Made by a program: the position numbers and the translations under genes. The notes beneath the pieces are model-generated. The model saw only the letters and a program-made list of their open reading frames with translations. It was not told the origin of the DNA and made no database searches. Below, piece by piece: positions 7,800 through 16,053 of a stretch of 36,616 nucleotides of DNA. The stretch spans positions 1-36,616 of the forward strand of contig JAILDD010000039.1 of NCBI GenBank assembly GCA_024689605.1, given 5' to 3'. Position 1 is the stretch's first letter. Each line of letters begins with the position of its first letter. This DNA is from Lachnospiraceae bacterium. GTDB taxonomy: Bacteria; Bacillota_A; Clostridia; Lachnospirales; Lachnospiraceae.

Positions 7800-9738
7800 A
7801 AATGCCACATACATCATAATACTTGCTGTTTTTTCCCTGTGGGGATATGGCCGCGGCGGTGATCTGAGTGACACGACCTACAGTCTTGCCAACTACCGCT
7901 TCATGGATGAGATGACCGGCATCTGGAAATACGCTACTTTTCTTTCCAATCTTATCGGATCTGTTTTACTTAAACTCAGCTGTCAGGCAGGTGATATTCT
8001 CGACAGTATGAAGGGCGACAGCCCGCGGATTGACCTGCTGTTTAGTATGTGGTTTATGAATATATTCACTGCAGTTTTGCTTTTGGCTGTGGTTGTGGTC
8101 ATATTCTTTTCAATGCGGAAAGTCATTCCGACACCGCTTCTTTTCCTGGGGCTGCTTACGGCGATCGGTCTCTGCCTTATCCCCAAGGTAATCCTTTATC
8201 AGTATCTGAGCTTCTATCTGTTTGCACTGACCTGCATTCTTCTTCTTTACGGAATAAGGAGCGGAAAAAATCTTTATTATATTATTGCGGGAATTGTGCT
8301 CGGAATAAACCTTTTTGTGCGTATCTCAAATGGCGTGGAAGTGCTGCTAATAGTGTGGGTGTGGTATGGTGAGTTTTTAAAGAAAGACTGTACATCAGAC
8401 AAGCCACTGTTTAAAAGAATTCTTTCAGATACCCTGCTCTGTGTGGCGGGCTATGCTGCCGGTGTACTTCTGGCTTTCATAATATTTGCCATATATGTTT
8501 TGTCAAATGGCAGCAGTCCCATTGCGGAGATGCAGGCTGTTATTGAGTGGGTGATGGGACTTCTGTCCGGAGAGTCAGGATCTTCAGCTGGAGGATATTC
8601 CATGGGCAGTATGATCCTAGTGATTCTGGATAGCTATCTGGGAAACCTTAAATGGGCGTTGCTGTTAATGGCTGAGCTGGCGCTGGGTATGCTGTTTTTC
8701 AAATTAGTATTCCCGGACAAGGCGATGGTTAGTGAAAATGAAACTTCAAATGAGTCTGCTGAACAGACCGGGCAAAAAAATAACAGCCTGGCTGCATTTA
8801 TAAGTCGTAATGAGAAGTTTTTAAAGATAGCGTTTACAACCATTTATGCCGGAGGTGTACTGCTTACATTCGCCTACCTTGAACGGAACGGTATGTTTAA
8901 TTTTGAGTACTGGAATACGGGAAGCATATACAGATTATATGTGGTGTTCCTTATCATAAGCATCGTGCTTTTTGTGATCTCAATTGCGAGCAGGCAGTTC
9001 GGGACGGACGAGAAGCTCCTTTCTTTTATGAGCCTGATGGTAATATTTATCACGCCTCTCGGAACAAACAATCACCTATATGCAGTGATGAACAACTCTT
9101 TCCTTATAGTTCCGGTGGCGTTTTTTATCGTGTATCAGATAGTGACTATGCTAAAAGGCAAAAATATGCTCTATCCTTTTGCGGTAATGTTTTTGGTGCT
9201 GACAGCTGCGCTTGTGATCCAGTCTATGTTTTTTGGGATGACCTATACATTCAAGGACTGCGAAAACGGGGAAAAGGAGAGAGCAGGTTTTGAACTCTGG
9301 GTGCCGGCACTGGCAGGGATGGAGGCAGAGGCAGGACATGCAGATGCCGTGAATGAATTATGTTTTGCACTTGACGGACTTTTCTTTGATACAGACAGGT
9401 CACTGTATAATGACGGCCTTATTGCATGGGGCCCCATACCGGGACTGCATTATGTACAGGATGTGCCACCTGCACTTTCGACTTTTTGGCCAAGCCTTGA
9501 CAGCTACTCCGGGGACGATATGTTTGATGAGCTTATGGCTATGATGGCACAGAAAAAACATCCGCTAGTAATAGCATCGGCAGACGAGGCGGAGATTTTA
9601 TCCGGATTACTTAACGGCTCGGTGGCATCTGATGAGGAAAGTGCTATTGCCAGCAAGAGGCTTGTGCTGGGGGCATTCCTGGTAATGAACGGATATGAAG
9701 AGGTGTTCTCCAACGCAGAGTTTGCGGTGTATTATTAG
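7765..9738 (+). CDS. Large polytopic membrane protein with C-terminal soluble domain
   Basis: About 657 residues, not assigned to a family. The first 480 or so residues contain about ten to twelve hydrophobic segments; an early loop holds GRGGDLSDTTYSLANYRF, an acidic motif where GT-C enzymes carry catalytic Asp. A hydrophilic insert (about residues 320-355) precedes another set of helices. The last 150 residues are soluble and probably extracytoplasmic, with LIAWGPIPGLHYVQDVPP. I chose ATG 7765 because GGAGAAG sits directly before it and an earlier ATG at 7720 would overlap the GtrA gene by 80 bases. It is probably a lipid-linked-sugar-dependent glycosyltransferase, an inference from topology and the GtrA neighbour. 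Confidence 0.75.
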   Translation: MEKKEKKNRWYENATYIIILAVFSLWGYGRGGDLSDTTYSLANYRFMDEMTGIWKYATFLSNLIGSVLLKLSCQAGDILDSMKGDSPRIDLLFSMWFMNIFTAVLLLAVVVVIFFSMRKVIPTPLLFLGLLTAIGLCLIPKVILYQYLSFYLFALTCILLLYGIRSGKNLYYIIAGIVLGINLFVRISNGVEVLLIVWVWYGEFLKKDCTSDKPLFKRILSDTLLCVAGYAAGVLLAFIIFAIYVLSNGSSPIAEMQAVIEWVMGLLSGESGSSAGGYSMGSMILVILDSYLGNLKWALLLMAELALGMLFFKLVFPDKAMVSENETSNESAEQTGQKNNSLAAFISRNEKFLKIAFTTIYAGGVLLTFAYLERNGMFNFEYWNTGSIYRLYVVFLIISIVLFVISIASRQFGTDEKLLSFMSLMVIFITPLGTNNHLYAVMNNSFLIVPVAFFIVYQIVTMLKGKNMLYPFAVMFLVLTAALVIQSMFFGMTYTFKDCENGEKERAGFELWVPALAGMEAEAGHADAVNELCFALDGLFFDTDRSLYNDGLIAWGPIPGLHYVQDVPPALSTFWPSLDSYSGDDMFDELMAMMAQKKHPLVIASADEAEILSGLLNGSVASDEESAIASKRLVLGAFLVMNGYEEVFSNAEFAVYY

Positions 9739-9761
9739 GTGCATACAATTTACATAAAAAA

Positions 9762-9770
9762 TGTTATAAT
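9762..9770 (+). promoter_or_regulatory. Extended -10 promoter upstream of wecE
   Basis: TGTTATAAT is a perfect extended -10 element with the consensus TATAAT at 9765-9770. The -35 region at the 17-base spacing (CATACA, 9742-9747) matches only three positions, as is usual for extended -10 promoters. It lies in the gap between the polytopic gene and wecE, leaving a 5' leader of about 65 bases. Confidence 0.62.
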
Positions 9771-9841
9771 ACAAGGTGGTTTTGTGTTTTTTGCTCTTGG
9801 TGCCTGCACGAAGAGTGTTTTATATCCGAAAAGAGGTTAAT

Positions 9842-10975
9842 ATGATCAATTTCAATGTTCCGCCGCATACGGGAAAAGAGCTTGAGTATATAAAGGAATG
9901 TGTGGAAGCACAGAAGATATGCGGCGACGGAAAATATACCAAAGAGTGCAATAAGTGGTTTGAAGAACGGACAGGGGCGAAGAAGTGCCTGCTGACTACT
10001 TCATGCACCCATGCCACTGAGATGGCAGCGCTGCTTTCGGGAGTCGGAGAAGGGGATGAGGTGATAATGCCTTCATATACCTTCGTGTCCACCGCAGATG
10101 CGTTTGTACTGCGTGGAGCAGTGCCGGTCTTTGTGGATATAAGGCCTGATACCATGAACATTGATGAAAAGAAGATCGAGGCAGCTATCACACCGAAGAC
10201 TAAGGCTATAGTGCCGGTGCATTATGCTGGTGTGGCCTGTGAGATGGATACCATAATGGATATAGCAGCAAGGCATAACCTGCTTGTTATAGAGGATGCA
10301 GCGCAGGGCGTTATGTCAAAATACAAAGGAAAAGCATTGGGAACAATAGGGGATATGGGATGTTACAGCTTCCATGAGACAAAGAACTACAGCATGGGTG
10401 AAGGCGGTGCTCTTCTTCTCAGGGATGACAGATTTATCGAGGATGCAGAGATAATCCGGGAAAAGGGAACGGACAGGAGCAAGTTCTTCAGAGGACAGGT
10501 GGATAAATATACCTGGGTTAATTTCGGGTCTTCCTATCTGCCCAGTGATATGAATGCGGCTTATCTTTACGCACAGCTTGAGATGGCAGATGAGATAAAT
10601 GATTACAGAAAGAATATCTGGAACACATACTATGAGGGTCTCAAGCCTTTAGCGGAGGAGGGAAGGATTGAGCTTCCGGTGGTTCCGGCTGAATGTGAGC
10701 ATAATGCACATATGTTTTATATTAAGCTTAGGGATATGGAAGAACGCGGAAGACTCATAACATTCCTTAAAGAAAAGGAAATACTTTCAGTTTTCCATTA
10801 TATTCCCCTTCACAGTGCTCCTGCGGGAAAGCGTTTCGGAAGGTTTTCCGGAGTGGATGAATATACGACCAAAGAGAGCGAGCGGCTATTAAGACTGCCT
10901 CTGTATTATGGACTTACAGAGGAACAGAATGCTTATATCATTAACAAGATAAAAGAATTCTTTATGGGAGAATAA
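9842..10975 (+). CDS. wecE: dTDP-4-amino-4,6-dideoxygalactose transaminase
   Basis: A 377-residue PLP-dependent aminotransferase of the DegT/DnrJ/EryC1/StrS family, very close to E. coli WecE/RffA (376 residues), which converts dTDP-4-keto-6-deoxyglucose to dTDP-Fuc4N. It shares MPSYTFVSTADAFVLRGA, RPDTMNIDE, VPVHYAGVACEMDTIM and FFRGQVDKYTW. The Schiff-base lysine is Lys181 in HETKNY, and EDAAQGV holds the PLP-contacting Asp. The ATG at 9842 is preferred over an in-frame start at 9776: homologues begin MIxFN, and AGAGG lies at 9832-9836. It heads a block with its own promoter. The GNAT at 12890 is a candidate for acylating the new amino group. RmlA and RmlB, which supply the substrate, are not in the window. 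Confidence 0.93.
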   Translation: MINFNVPPHTGKELEYIKECVEAQKICGDGKYTKECNKWFEERTGAKKCLLTTSCTHATEMAALLSGVGEGDEVIMPSYTFVSTADAFVLRGAVPVFVDIRPDTMNIDEKKIEAAITPKTKAIVPVHYAGVACEMDTIMDIAARHNLLVIEDAAQGVMSKYKGKALGTIGDMGCYSFHETKNYSMGEGGALLLRDDRFIEDAEIIREKGTDRSKFFRGQVDKYTWVNFGSSYLPSDMNAAYLYAQLEMADEINDYRKNIWNTYYEGLKPLAEEGRIELPVVPAECEHNAHMFYIKLRDMEERGRLITFLKEKEILSVFHYIPLHSAPAGKRFGRFSGVDEYTTKESERLLRLPLYYGLTEEQNAYIINKIKEFFMGE

Positions 10976-10983
10976 TGTAACTG

Positions 10984-12885
10984 ATGGCGTCAGTCAGCGA
11001 GGAAAGAAAAAAAACTATCATAGCGGCAGCTGCGACTATAGTTGTTTTTGCCATAACTATTGTTTGCTTTGGTGTAAGGCTTTCCCTGAATGATGATGTT
11101 ATGATAGGGGATGTTCTGAGCGGATACTATTCCGGCGAACCCTCTGCCATGACAGTCTACATGCGTGTTCCATTAGGCGTGATACTGACTGTATTTTACC
11201 GTATTATTCCCTATGTTCCCTGGTTTATGGTCTTTCAGTGCACATGTTTTGTCGTAGGTTTTTTTCTGACCTTGCGAAGGGCACTGGCTCTTTGTGATTA
11301 TAATAAGAAGAATGTGATCCTGTTAATAACTACATTGGTCCTGGTATTTTCCGGGCTCTATGCCGGAAGCCTGATAATGCTTCAGTATACTGTTACGGCT
11401 GCGATGGTCGGGACAGTCGGCATATTTCTGATGCTTACTTCTGATACAAGCCTCAGGGATCGTGCATCCGAAAAGCCGGCGGTTGTAAATAATAAGCAGT
11501 CTCAGAAAAAAGGGGAAGAGGTGCTTTCGTATGCACAGATAGGACGGCTACTGGGAGCGGGCCTGTTATTGCTGCTTTGCGATCAGATAAGACCCCAGGT
11601 TTTTGAAATGGTATTGCCATTCTTTCTCATATGTGCCGTTATGATGTTTTTTGAGAGATGGCTGCTTATAAGGAAAACCGCTACAAAGCAGAGTCGGAAG
11701 GAATTTGTATATCTGGTTGAGGTCGCTATGGTATTCTTTGTGACCTACCTTACCCTTCTCGGAGCTGACAGGAGTTCCTATGTGGGGGAAGAACTGGAGT
11801 ACTATGAAAAATACAATGCCGCAAGAACAGACCTGTACGATTATGCCGGAGTGTGGGAAAACGAAGAGGCTGTTGCGTACTATAAAAAAGTAGGCGTGGA
11901 CGAGACCGAGCAGGCGGTTCTTAAAAATTACGCTATAGCGATAGACAGCGATGCAGGCGTGCAGACCTTTGAGGCGATGGCACGGTATTCGTTCAATAAT
12001 AAGATCATATTCAGCAAAGATTCCATAAAGAATGCGGTATGGATACTTGTGCACAGGATGTGGCTTTTTGATGGCGCAGACGGAAGCATGGGGGACAGCG
12101 TTTATGGGTGGATTTTTACTCTTTTATGGCTGGGAACTGTATTTTTTATGATACTTAACAGGGATACTATTTCTCTTGTGTTTTTGTTTCCTGTAGGTGC
12201 AGGCTTTGTGGGAATGTATTTCTGGCTTATTATACACGGAAGATATCCGGAGAGAGTTATGATATCTCTTTATCTGATCGGAGCGGCCACGGTATTGGGA
12301 ATACTGTACAGATCCAGGTTCAGGGCAAAAATGTACAAAGTACTGACCGAAAAGGCTACGGAGAATGCCGGAAAACTAAAACTTCCCACACCTGACAAAA
12401 GTATAGTGCTGAAGACTATGATAATTATTGTCGTGGTTCTGTTGTCGGCAGCATCTGTTATTTCGATCAAAACAGCATATGAAGAGAAAAACAGACTGGA
12501 TGCCATAAATAATGACTGTAATGAATTATATGAATATATGAATGCTAATCCTCTGGATGTTTTCATAACGGATGTGTACTGCTGCGTAGATTCTTCCATA
12601 AGTCCGCCTACTAATCTTGTTTCCACAGGCGGGTGGATGACCAGGACTCCAAACTTCAGGATCAGGCTTGAAAATCTGGGAATAATGAATTTGGAGTATT
12701 TCTTTTCCAGCGGAAGGGATTTTTGCTATGTCTGCCGTGAGGGAAAGGGGATGTCACCGGAAATATTGAGCAACTATCTTGTCTCAAGATATGGATGGGA
12801 TAAAGAACTGGTACTGGATGAGTGCATAATCACGGACTACGGCAATTTTATGATATACAGGACTGCAGATAAACAGAAAGCCTGA
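10984..12885 (+). CDS. Polytopic membrane protein with C-terminal soluble domain
   Basis: A 633-residue protein with about ten to twelve hydrophobic segments, unassigned. The first loop contains LSLNDDVMIGDVLSGYYSG, an Asp-Asp pair after helix 1 that fits a GT-C-like active site. A second acidic, tyrosine-rich loop (EELEYYEKYNAARTDLYDY) lies around residues 265-285. After the last helix (about 478-497) there is a soluble domain of about 130 residues with a Cys-Cys pair (VYCCVD). The gene starts nine bases after wecE and ends four bases before the GNAT gene, so it belongs to the same operon. It is a candidate enzyme to transfer the WecE-derived sugar outside the membrane (inference). Confidence 0.75.
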   Translation: MASVSEERKKTIIAAAATIVVFAITIVCFGVRLSLNDDVMIGDVLSGYYSGEPSAMTVYMRVPLGVILTVFYRIIPYVPWFMVFQCTCFVVGFFLTLRRALALCDYNKKNVILLITTLVLVFSGLYAGSLIMLQYTVTAAMVGTVGIFLMLTSDTSLRDRASEKPAVVNNKQSQKKGEEVLSYAQIGRLLGAGLLLLLCDQIRPQVFEMVLPFFLICAVMMFFERWLLIRKTATKQSRKEFVYLVEVAMVFFVTYLTLLGADRSSYVGEELEYYEKYNAARTDLYDYAGVWENEEAVAYYKKVGVDETEQAVLKNYAIAIDSDAGVQTFEAMARYSFNNKIIFSKDSIKNAVWILVHRMWLFDGADGSMGDSVYGWIFTLLWLGTVFFMILNRDTISLVFLFPVGAGFVGMYFWLIIHGRYPERVMISLYLIGAATVLGILYRSRFRAKMYKVLTEKATENAGKLKLPTPDKSIVLKTMIIIVVVLLSAASVISIKTAYEEKNRLDAINNDCNELYEYMNANPLDVFITDVYCCVDSSISPPTNLVSTGGWMTRTPNFRIRLENLGIMNLEYFFSSGRDFCYVCREGKGMSPEILSNYLVSRYGWDKELVLDECIITDYGNFMIYRTADKQKA

Positions 12886-12889
12886 GATA

Positions 12890-13405
12890 ATGAATAAAAC
12901 AGATCTGATAGAAGGAAAAAAGCTGAATCTTCGGCGCATGACCGTAAACGATACGGAGAATATAATTGCCTGGCGCAATAAACCTTTTGTGGTAGAGCGT
13001 TTTATTTATAAGATGCCGGTTACGGCAGATGATCACAGAAAATGGATCCGGGAAAAAGTTGAGACAGGTATTGTAGAACAGTTTGTGATCGTTGTTAAGG
13101 AAAGCGGGCAGGAAATAGGAAGCGTATATCTGCAGAAGATAGATCATGAAAAGCATAGTGCCGAGTATGGCATTTTTATAGGTGAAGAGGACGCTCTGGG
13201 AAAAGGCTACGGAAGTGAGGCTATGGAGCTGATACTTAAGTATGCGGAAGAAAGACTGGGAATAAGCACAGTGGATCTGAGAGTTTTGGAAGATAATGCA
13301 TCTGCTATGCACGTGTACGAAAAGAACGGTTTCAAAATTGTTGAAGAAAAGGAATGCTTTTATACGGAAGATGGTAAAAAGATCATTCATATGATGAGAG
13401 GATAG
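12890..13405 (+). CDS. GNAT N-acetyltransferase, RimJ/RimL or PseH-like
   Basis: A 171-residue acetyl-CoA-dependent N-acetyltransferase. It opens with KLNLRRMTVNDTENIIAWRN, typical of the RimL/PseH group; the acetyl-CoA loop is GKGYGSEAM (about 104-112), followed by LRVLEDNASAMHVYEKNGF. PseH-type enzymes acetylate the 4-amino group of a 4-amino-6-deoxy nucleotide sugar. Placed two genes after wecE, the simplest assignment is acylation of dTDP-Fuc4N, a job done in enterobacteria by the unrelated-looking RffC. The substrate is inferred from context. The ribosome binding site is weak; translation may be coupled to the upstream gene, which ends four bases before. Confidence 0.87.
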   Translation: MNKTDLIEGKKLNLRRMTVNDTENIIAWRNKPFVVERFIYKMPVTADDHRKWIREKVETGIVEQFVIVVKESGQEIGSVYLQKIDHEKHSAEYGIFIGEEDALGKGYGSEAMELILKYAEERLGISTVDLRVLEDNASAMHVYEKNGFKIVEEKECFYTEDGKKIIHMMRG

Positions 13406-13406
13406 T

Positions 13407-14366
13407 ATGTCAGATAAGATAGTAAGCTTTGTTATACCTTGTTACAGATCTGAAAAAACGCTGGAAGGCGTGGTAGATGAGATAAGGGATACCATAAAAA
13501 AACTGGATGGTTATGATTATGAGATAATTCTTGTTAATGACTGCTCTCCGGATTCTACCATGGATGTTATCAGGTCTCTTTGCGAAAAGGATCCTAAAAT
13601 AACCGGAATAGATTTTGGCCGTAATTTTGGACAGCACTCGGCACTTATGGCCGGACTCAGACAGTCTGTTGGGGATATTATAATATGCCTGGATGATGAT
13701 GGGCAGACACCGGCAGATCAGATGGACAGACTTCTTAATGCCCTTGCTGATGGTGCAGATGCGGCATACGCCAGATATGATAAGAAAAAGCATTCCCCGT
13801 TCAGAAATTTCGGAAGCTATGTTAATGAAAAAATGGCGGAATTTATGCTGGGTAAACCAAAAGAACTTTATGTGTCCAGTTATTTTGCAGTAAAAAGGTT
13901 TGTGGTAAACGATATGATAAGATACGAAAATTCTTATCCATATGTGATCGGTCTTGTGCTGAGGGCAGCAAAAAACATAGTGAACGTTGATATTGACCAT
14001 AGAGAGAGACAGGTGGGGGCGTCGGGCTATACCCTTATAAAGCTGCTGGGACTTTGGATGAACGGGTTTACCTCATTTTCAGTCAAGCCCCTGAGGCTTG
14101 CTACTATAGTCGGAATAGGGGCTACTTTTATTGGATTTATATATGGATTAGTGATAATCATCCAGCATTTTACACTTCCTGACAGACTTTTAGGTTATGC
14201 GTCTACTATGGCTGTGCTGATATTTTTTGGCGGAATGATAATGATAATGCTGGGACTTATCGGTGAGTATGTGGGAAGGATCTATATTAGTATAAACAAT
14301 TCTCCACAGTATGTTATAAAAGAGATTGTAGGAAACAGGACAGACAAAACTAAAAATGACATCTAA
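13407..14366 (+). CDS. Polyprenyl-phosphate glycosyltransferase, GtrB/ArnC-like
   Basis: A 319-residue GT2 enzyme. The GT-A domain starts SFVIPCYRSEKTLEGV and has LVNDCSPD, FGRNFGQHSALMAG and the metal-binding CLDDDGQTP. The C-terminus has two membrane helices and ends with GLIGEYVGRIYISINNSPQY, the usual close of the DPM1/GtrB/ArnC group. These enzymes load a single sugar on undecaprenyl phosphate at the inner face. With an aminotransferase and a GNAT just upstream, the sugar is probably the N-acylated 4-amino-6-deoxyhexose, parallel to ArnC and Ara4FN. GAGAGGAT at 13394-13401 precedes the ATG, and the 3' end overlaps the next gene by 11 bases. Confidence 0.9.
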   Translation: MSDKIVSFVIPCYRSEKTLEGVVDEIRDTIKKLDGYDYEIILVNDCSPDSTMDVIRSLCEKDPKITGIDFGRNFGQHSALMAGLRQSVGDIIICLDDDGQTPADQMDRLLNALADGADAAYARYDKKKHSPFRNFGSYVNEKMAEFMLGKPKELYVSSYFAVKRFVVNDMIRYENSYPYVIGLVLRAAKNIVNVDIDHRERQVGASGYTLIKLLGLWMNGFTSFSVKPLRLATIVGIGATFIGFIYGLVIIIQHFTLPDRLLGYASTMAVLIFFGGMIMIMLGLIGEYVGRIYISINNSPQYVIKEIVGNRTDKTKNDI

Positions 14367-16053
14367 GCTTAGCACATTTCGTAACAGAATAGTAGATAAG
14401 ATATCTGTTATCAGAGGAGCCCTTCTGGCGTTTCTTTTTTATATGTGCTTTTGTGCGGGTGTTGCATTTGTAAACTCTCCCAACAGTTATGAGCAGGCGG
14501 TAAACTTTCGCCTTTTCTGTATAGGAATGGGAATGATAACCCTGTTTATAATGGATTGGAAAAAATGGATCAGTATGCCGGTGATCATATGGATTCCTGT
14601 ATGGTATGTATTTACTCATTTTGCATACGAAAGACATTGGATAGCAGATACCTGTAATTACGAGTTTGTAGATGTCATCAGATATGGGAAGCTTGTGATA
14701 CTTATCTGGGGGGCGGCTCTTATAGCCAATCTATTTACCATTCCTAAAGTGATAAACAGGGAGAGTCTGCTGTTGGATTTAAGGAAACCGTCTCACATCA
14801 TCAGGCTGCTCTGGCTGATATGGATAATACTTTTAGCAATATTCAATCCGGGATACGGGTACACTGCTTTCATTGTGATGGGGTACAGCCTTTTCTTTTA
14901 TGTTCAGACAGATGCGGAGACGAGATATGCTTTAAGAAATGCCTTTTTTGCGGGGACAATCTTTTCTTTTGCATTTGTTTCGGCAAGGTCGGTCCTTCAA
15001 CGGCCGTTCGATACAGAAAGATATCAGCTTTATTTTCAAAATGAGAATGCAGCCGGCGAATATCTTGCATCCGTATGTGCTGTCCTTTTTTGCAGGCTGG
15101 AAATGTTATGGCATGCAGATGAGGGCGACGATATATTACTGATAAACGGGCTTATACCGGGCTTCAAATGGTTAAAAAAGGGGCGTGGTGTTAAGATCGC
15201 GGCATATGTGTTTTACTATATGCTGATAATCTGGGACATGATACTGGTGGTGCTCAATTATACCAGGACCACTATACTTGCTATGGGTGCCGCTTTCTTT
15301 ACTGTGTTTGTAATAGATATGATAAGATCGCGTAAAAAGATTTTCGTCATACTGCGTTATCTTGCGATTCCTTTTCTGACACTTGTGCTTCTTTACCCGG
15401 GTTTCCTTCTGGTAAGGTATATGCCGTCAAAATTTGACGATCCTTATTTTTATACATGGGAATATGATCCGGAGAGCAAAGTGGTCCAGGGGGATCCTGC
15501 GGAGTCCCCGAAGTATACGGAGTTTACGGATCTCTTAAGGATCGTTTTCGGTAAATGGGGGATACTGATAGATTTTGACGGAGACGGAACTGCCGTGACC
15601 CATGACGGAAGCGCGCAGACTGAAACTATTGAGATTGACCACAAGGACGTGTCAAACGGCCGCAGTACCATATGGAAGGCGTATATACCCAAGATATCCT
15701 TTAGTGCTCACTATCCGGGAAATATCAATCTTGAAGACGGGACACTGATATATCATGCGCATAATACGTATCTTCAGATTGCATACCAGTATGGCATACT
15801 TGCCGGTGCTTTTCTGTTCTCGCTCAGTGCTGCATCGGTTATTGTGGCATTGATACTGTATTTTAAAGAAGGTGAAAAAAAAGGTTATCTTTCCTATCCG
15901 CTTTTTACTGCAATAATGGTTTCGCTGGGGATGATGACTGAATGGATGGGACATCCGTCATATATTATATTTGTTGCGATGATCTTTGCGGTAGGAATGC
16001 TGATGCACGAAAACACTAAAAAGAGTGTGAAGAAAAAGGAACAAAAAATATGA
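14356..16053 (+). CDS. O-antigen ligase/polymerase-like membrane protein
   Basis: A 565-residue protein with about eleven or twelve membrane segments and one large external loop (about residues 355-475), the layout of the Wzy_C/WaaL group that polymerises or transfers lipid-linked glycans. Supporting motifs are NYTRTTILAMG before the loop, NGRSTIWKAYIPKI within it, and YHAHNTYLQIAYQYG near its end, where WaaL enzymes have a conserved His. The loop also carries IDFDGDGTAV, a DxDxDG pattern like a calcium-binding loop. It overlaps the upstream GtrB-like gene by 11 bases and the next gene by 4 bases (ATGA), so translation is probably coupled. Confidence 0.82.
   Translation: MTSKLSTFRNRIVDKISVIRGALLAFLFYMCFCAGVAFVNSPNSYEQAVNFRLFCIGMGMITLFIMDWKKWISMPVIIWIPVWYVFTHFAYERHWIADTCNYEFVDVIRYGKLVILIWGAALIANLFTIPKVINRESLLLDLRKPSHIIRLLWLIWIILLAIFNPGYGYTAFIVMGYSLFFYVQTDAETRYALRNAFFAGTIFSFAFVSARSVLQRPFDTERYQLYFQNENAAGEYLASVCAVLFCRLEMLWHADEGDDILLINGLIPGFKWLKKGRGVKIAAYVFYYMLIIWDMILVVLNYTRTTILAMGAAFFTVFVIDMIRSRKKIFVILRYLAIPFLTLVLLYPGFLLVRYMPSKFDDPYFYTWEYDPESKVVQGDPAESPKYTEFTDLLRIVFGKWGILIDFDGDGTAVTHDGSAQTETIEIDHKDVSNGRSTIWKAYIPKISFSAHYPGNINLEDGTLIYHAHNTYLQIAYQYGILAGAFLFSLSAASVIVALILYFKEGEKKGYLSYPLFTAIMVSLGMMTEWMGHPSYIIFVAMIFAVGMLMHENTKKSVKKKEQKI

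Noticed and set aside
13410..14000. A 196-codon open frame on the minus strand
   Set aside because: It is antisense to the GtrB-like transferase, which has clear GT2 motifs.
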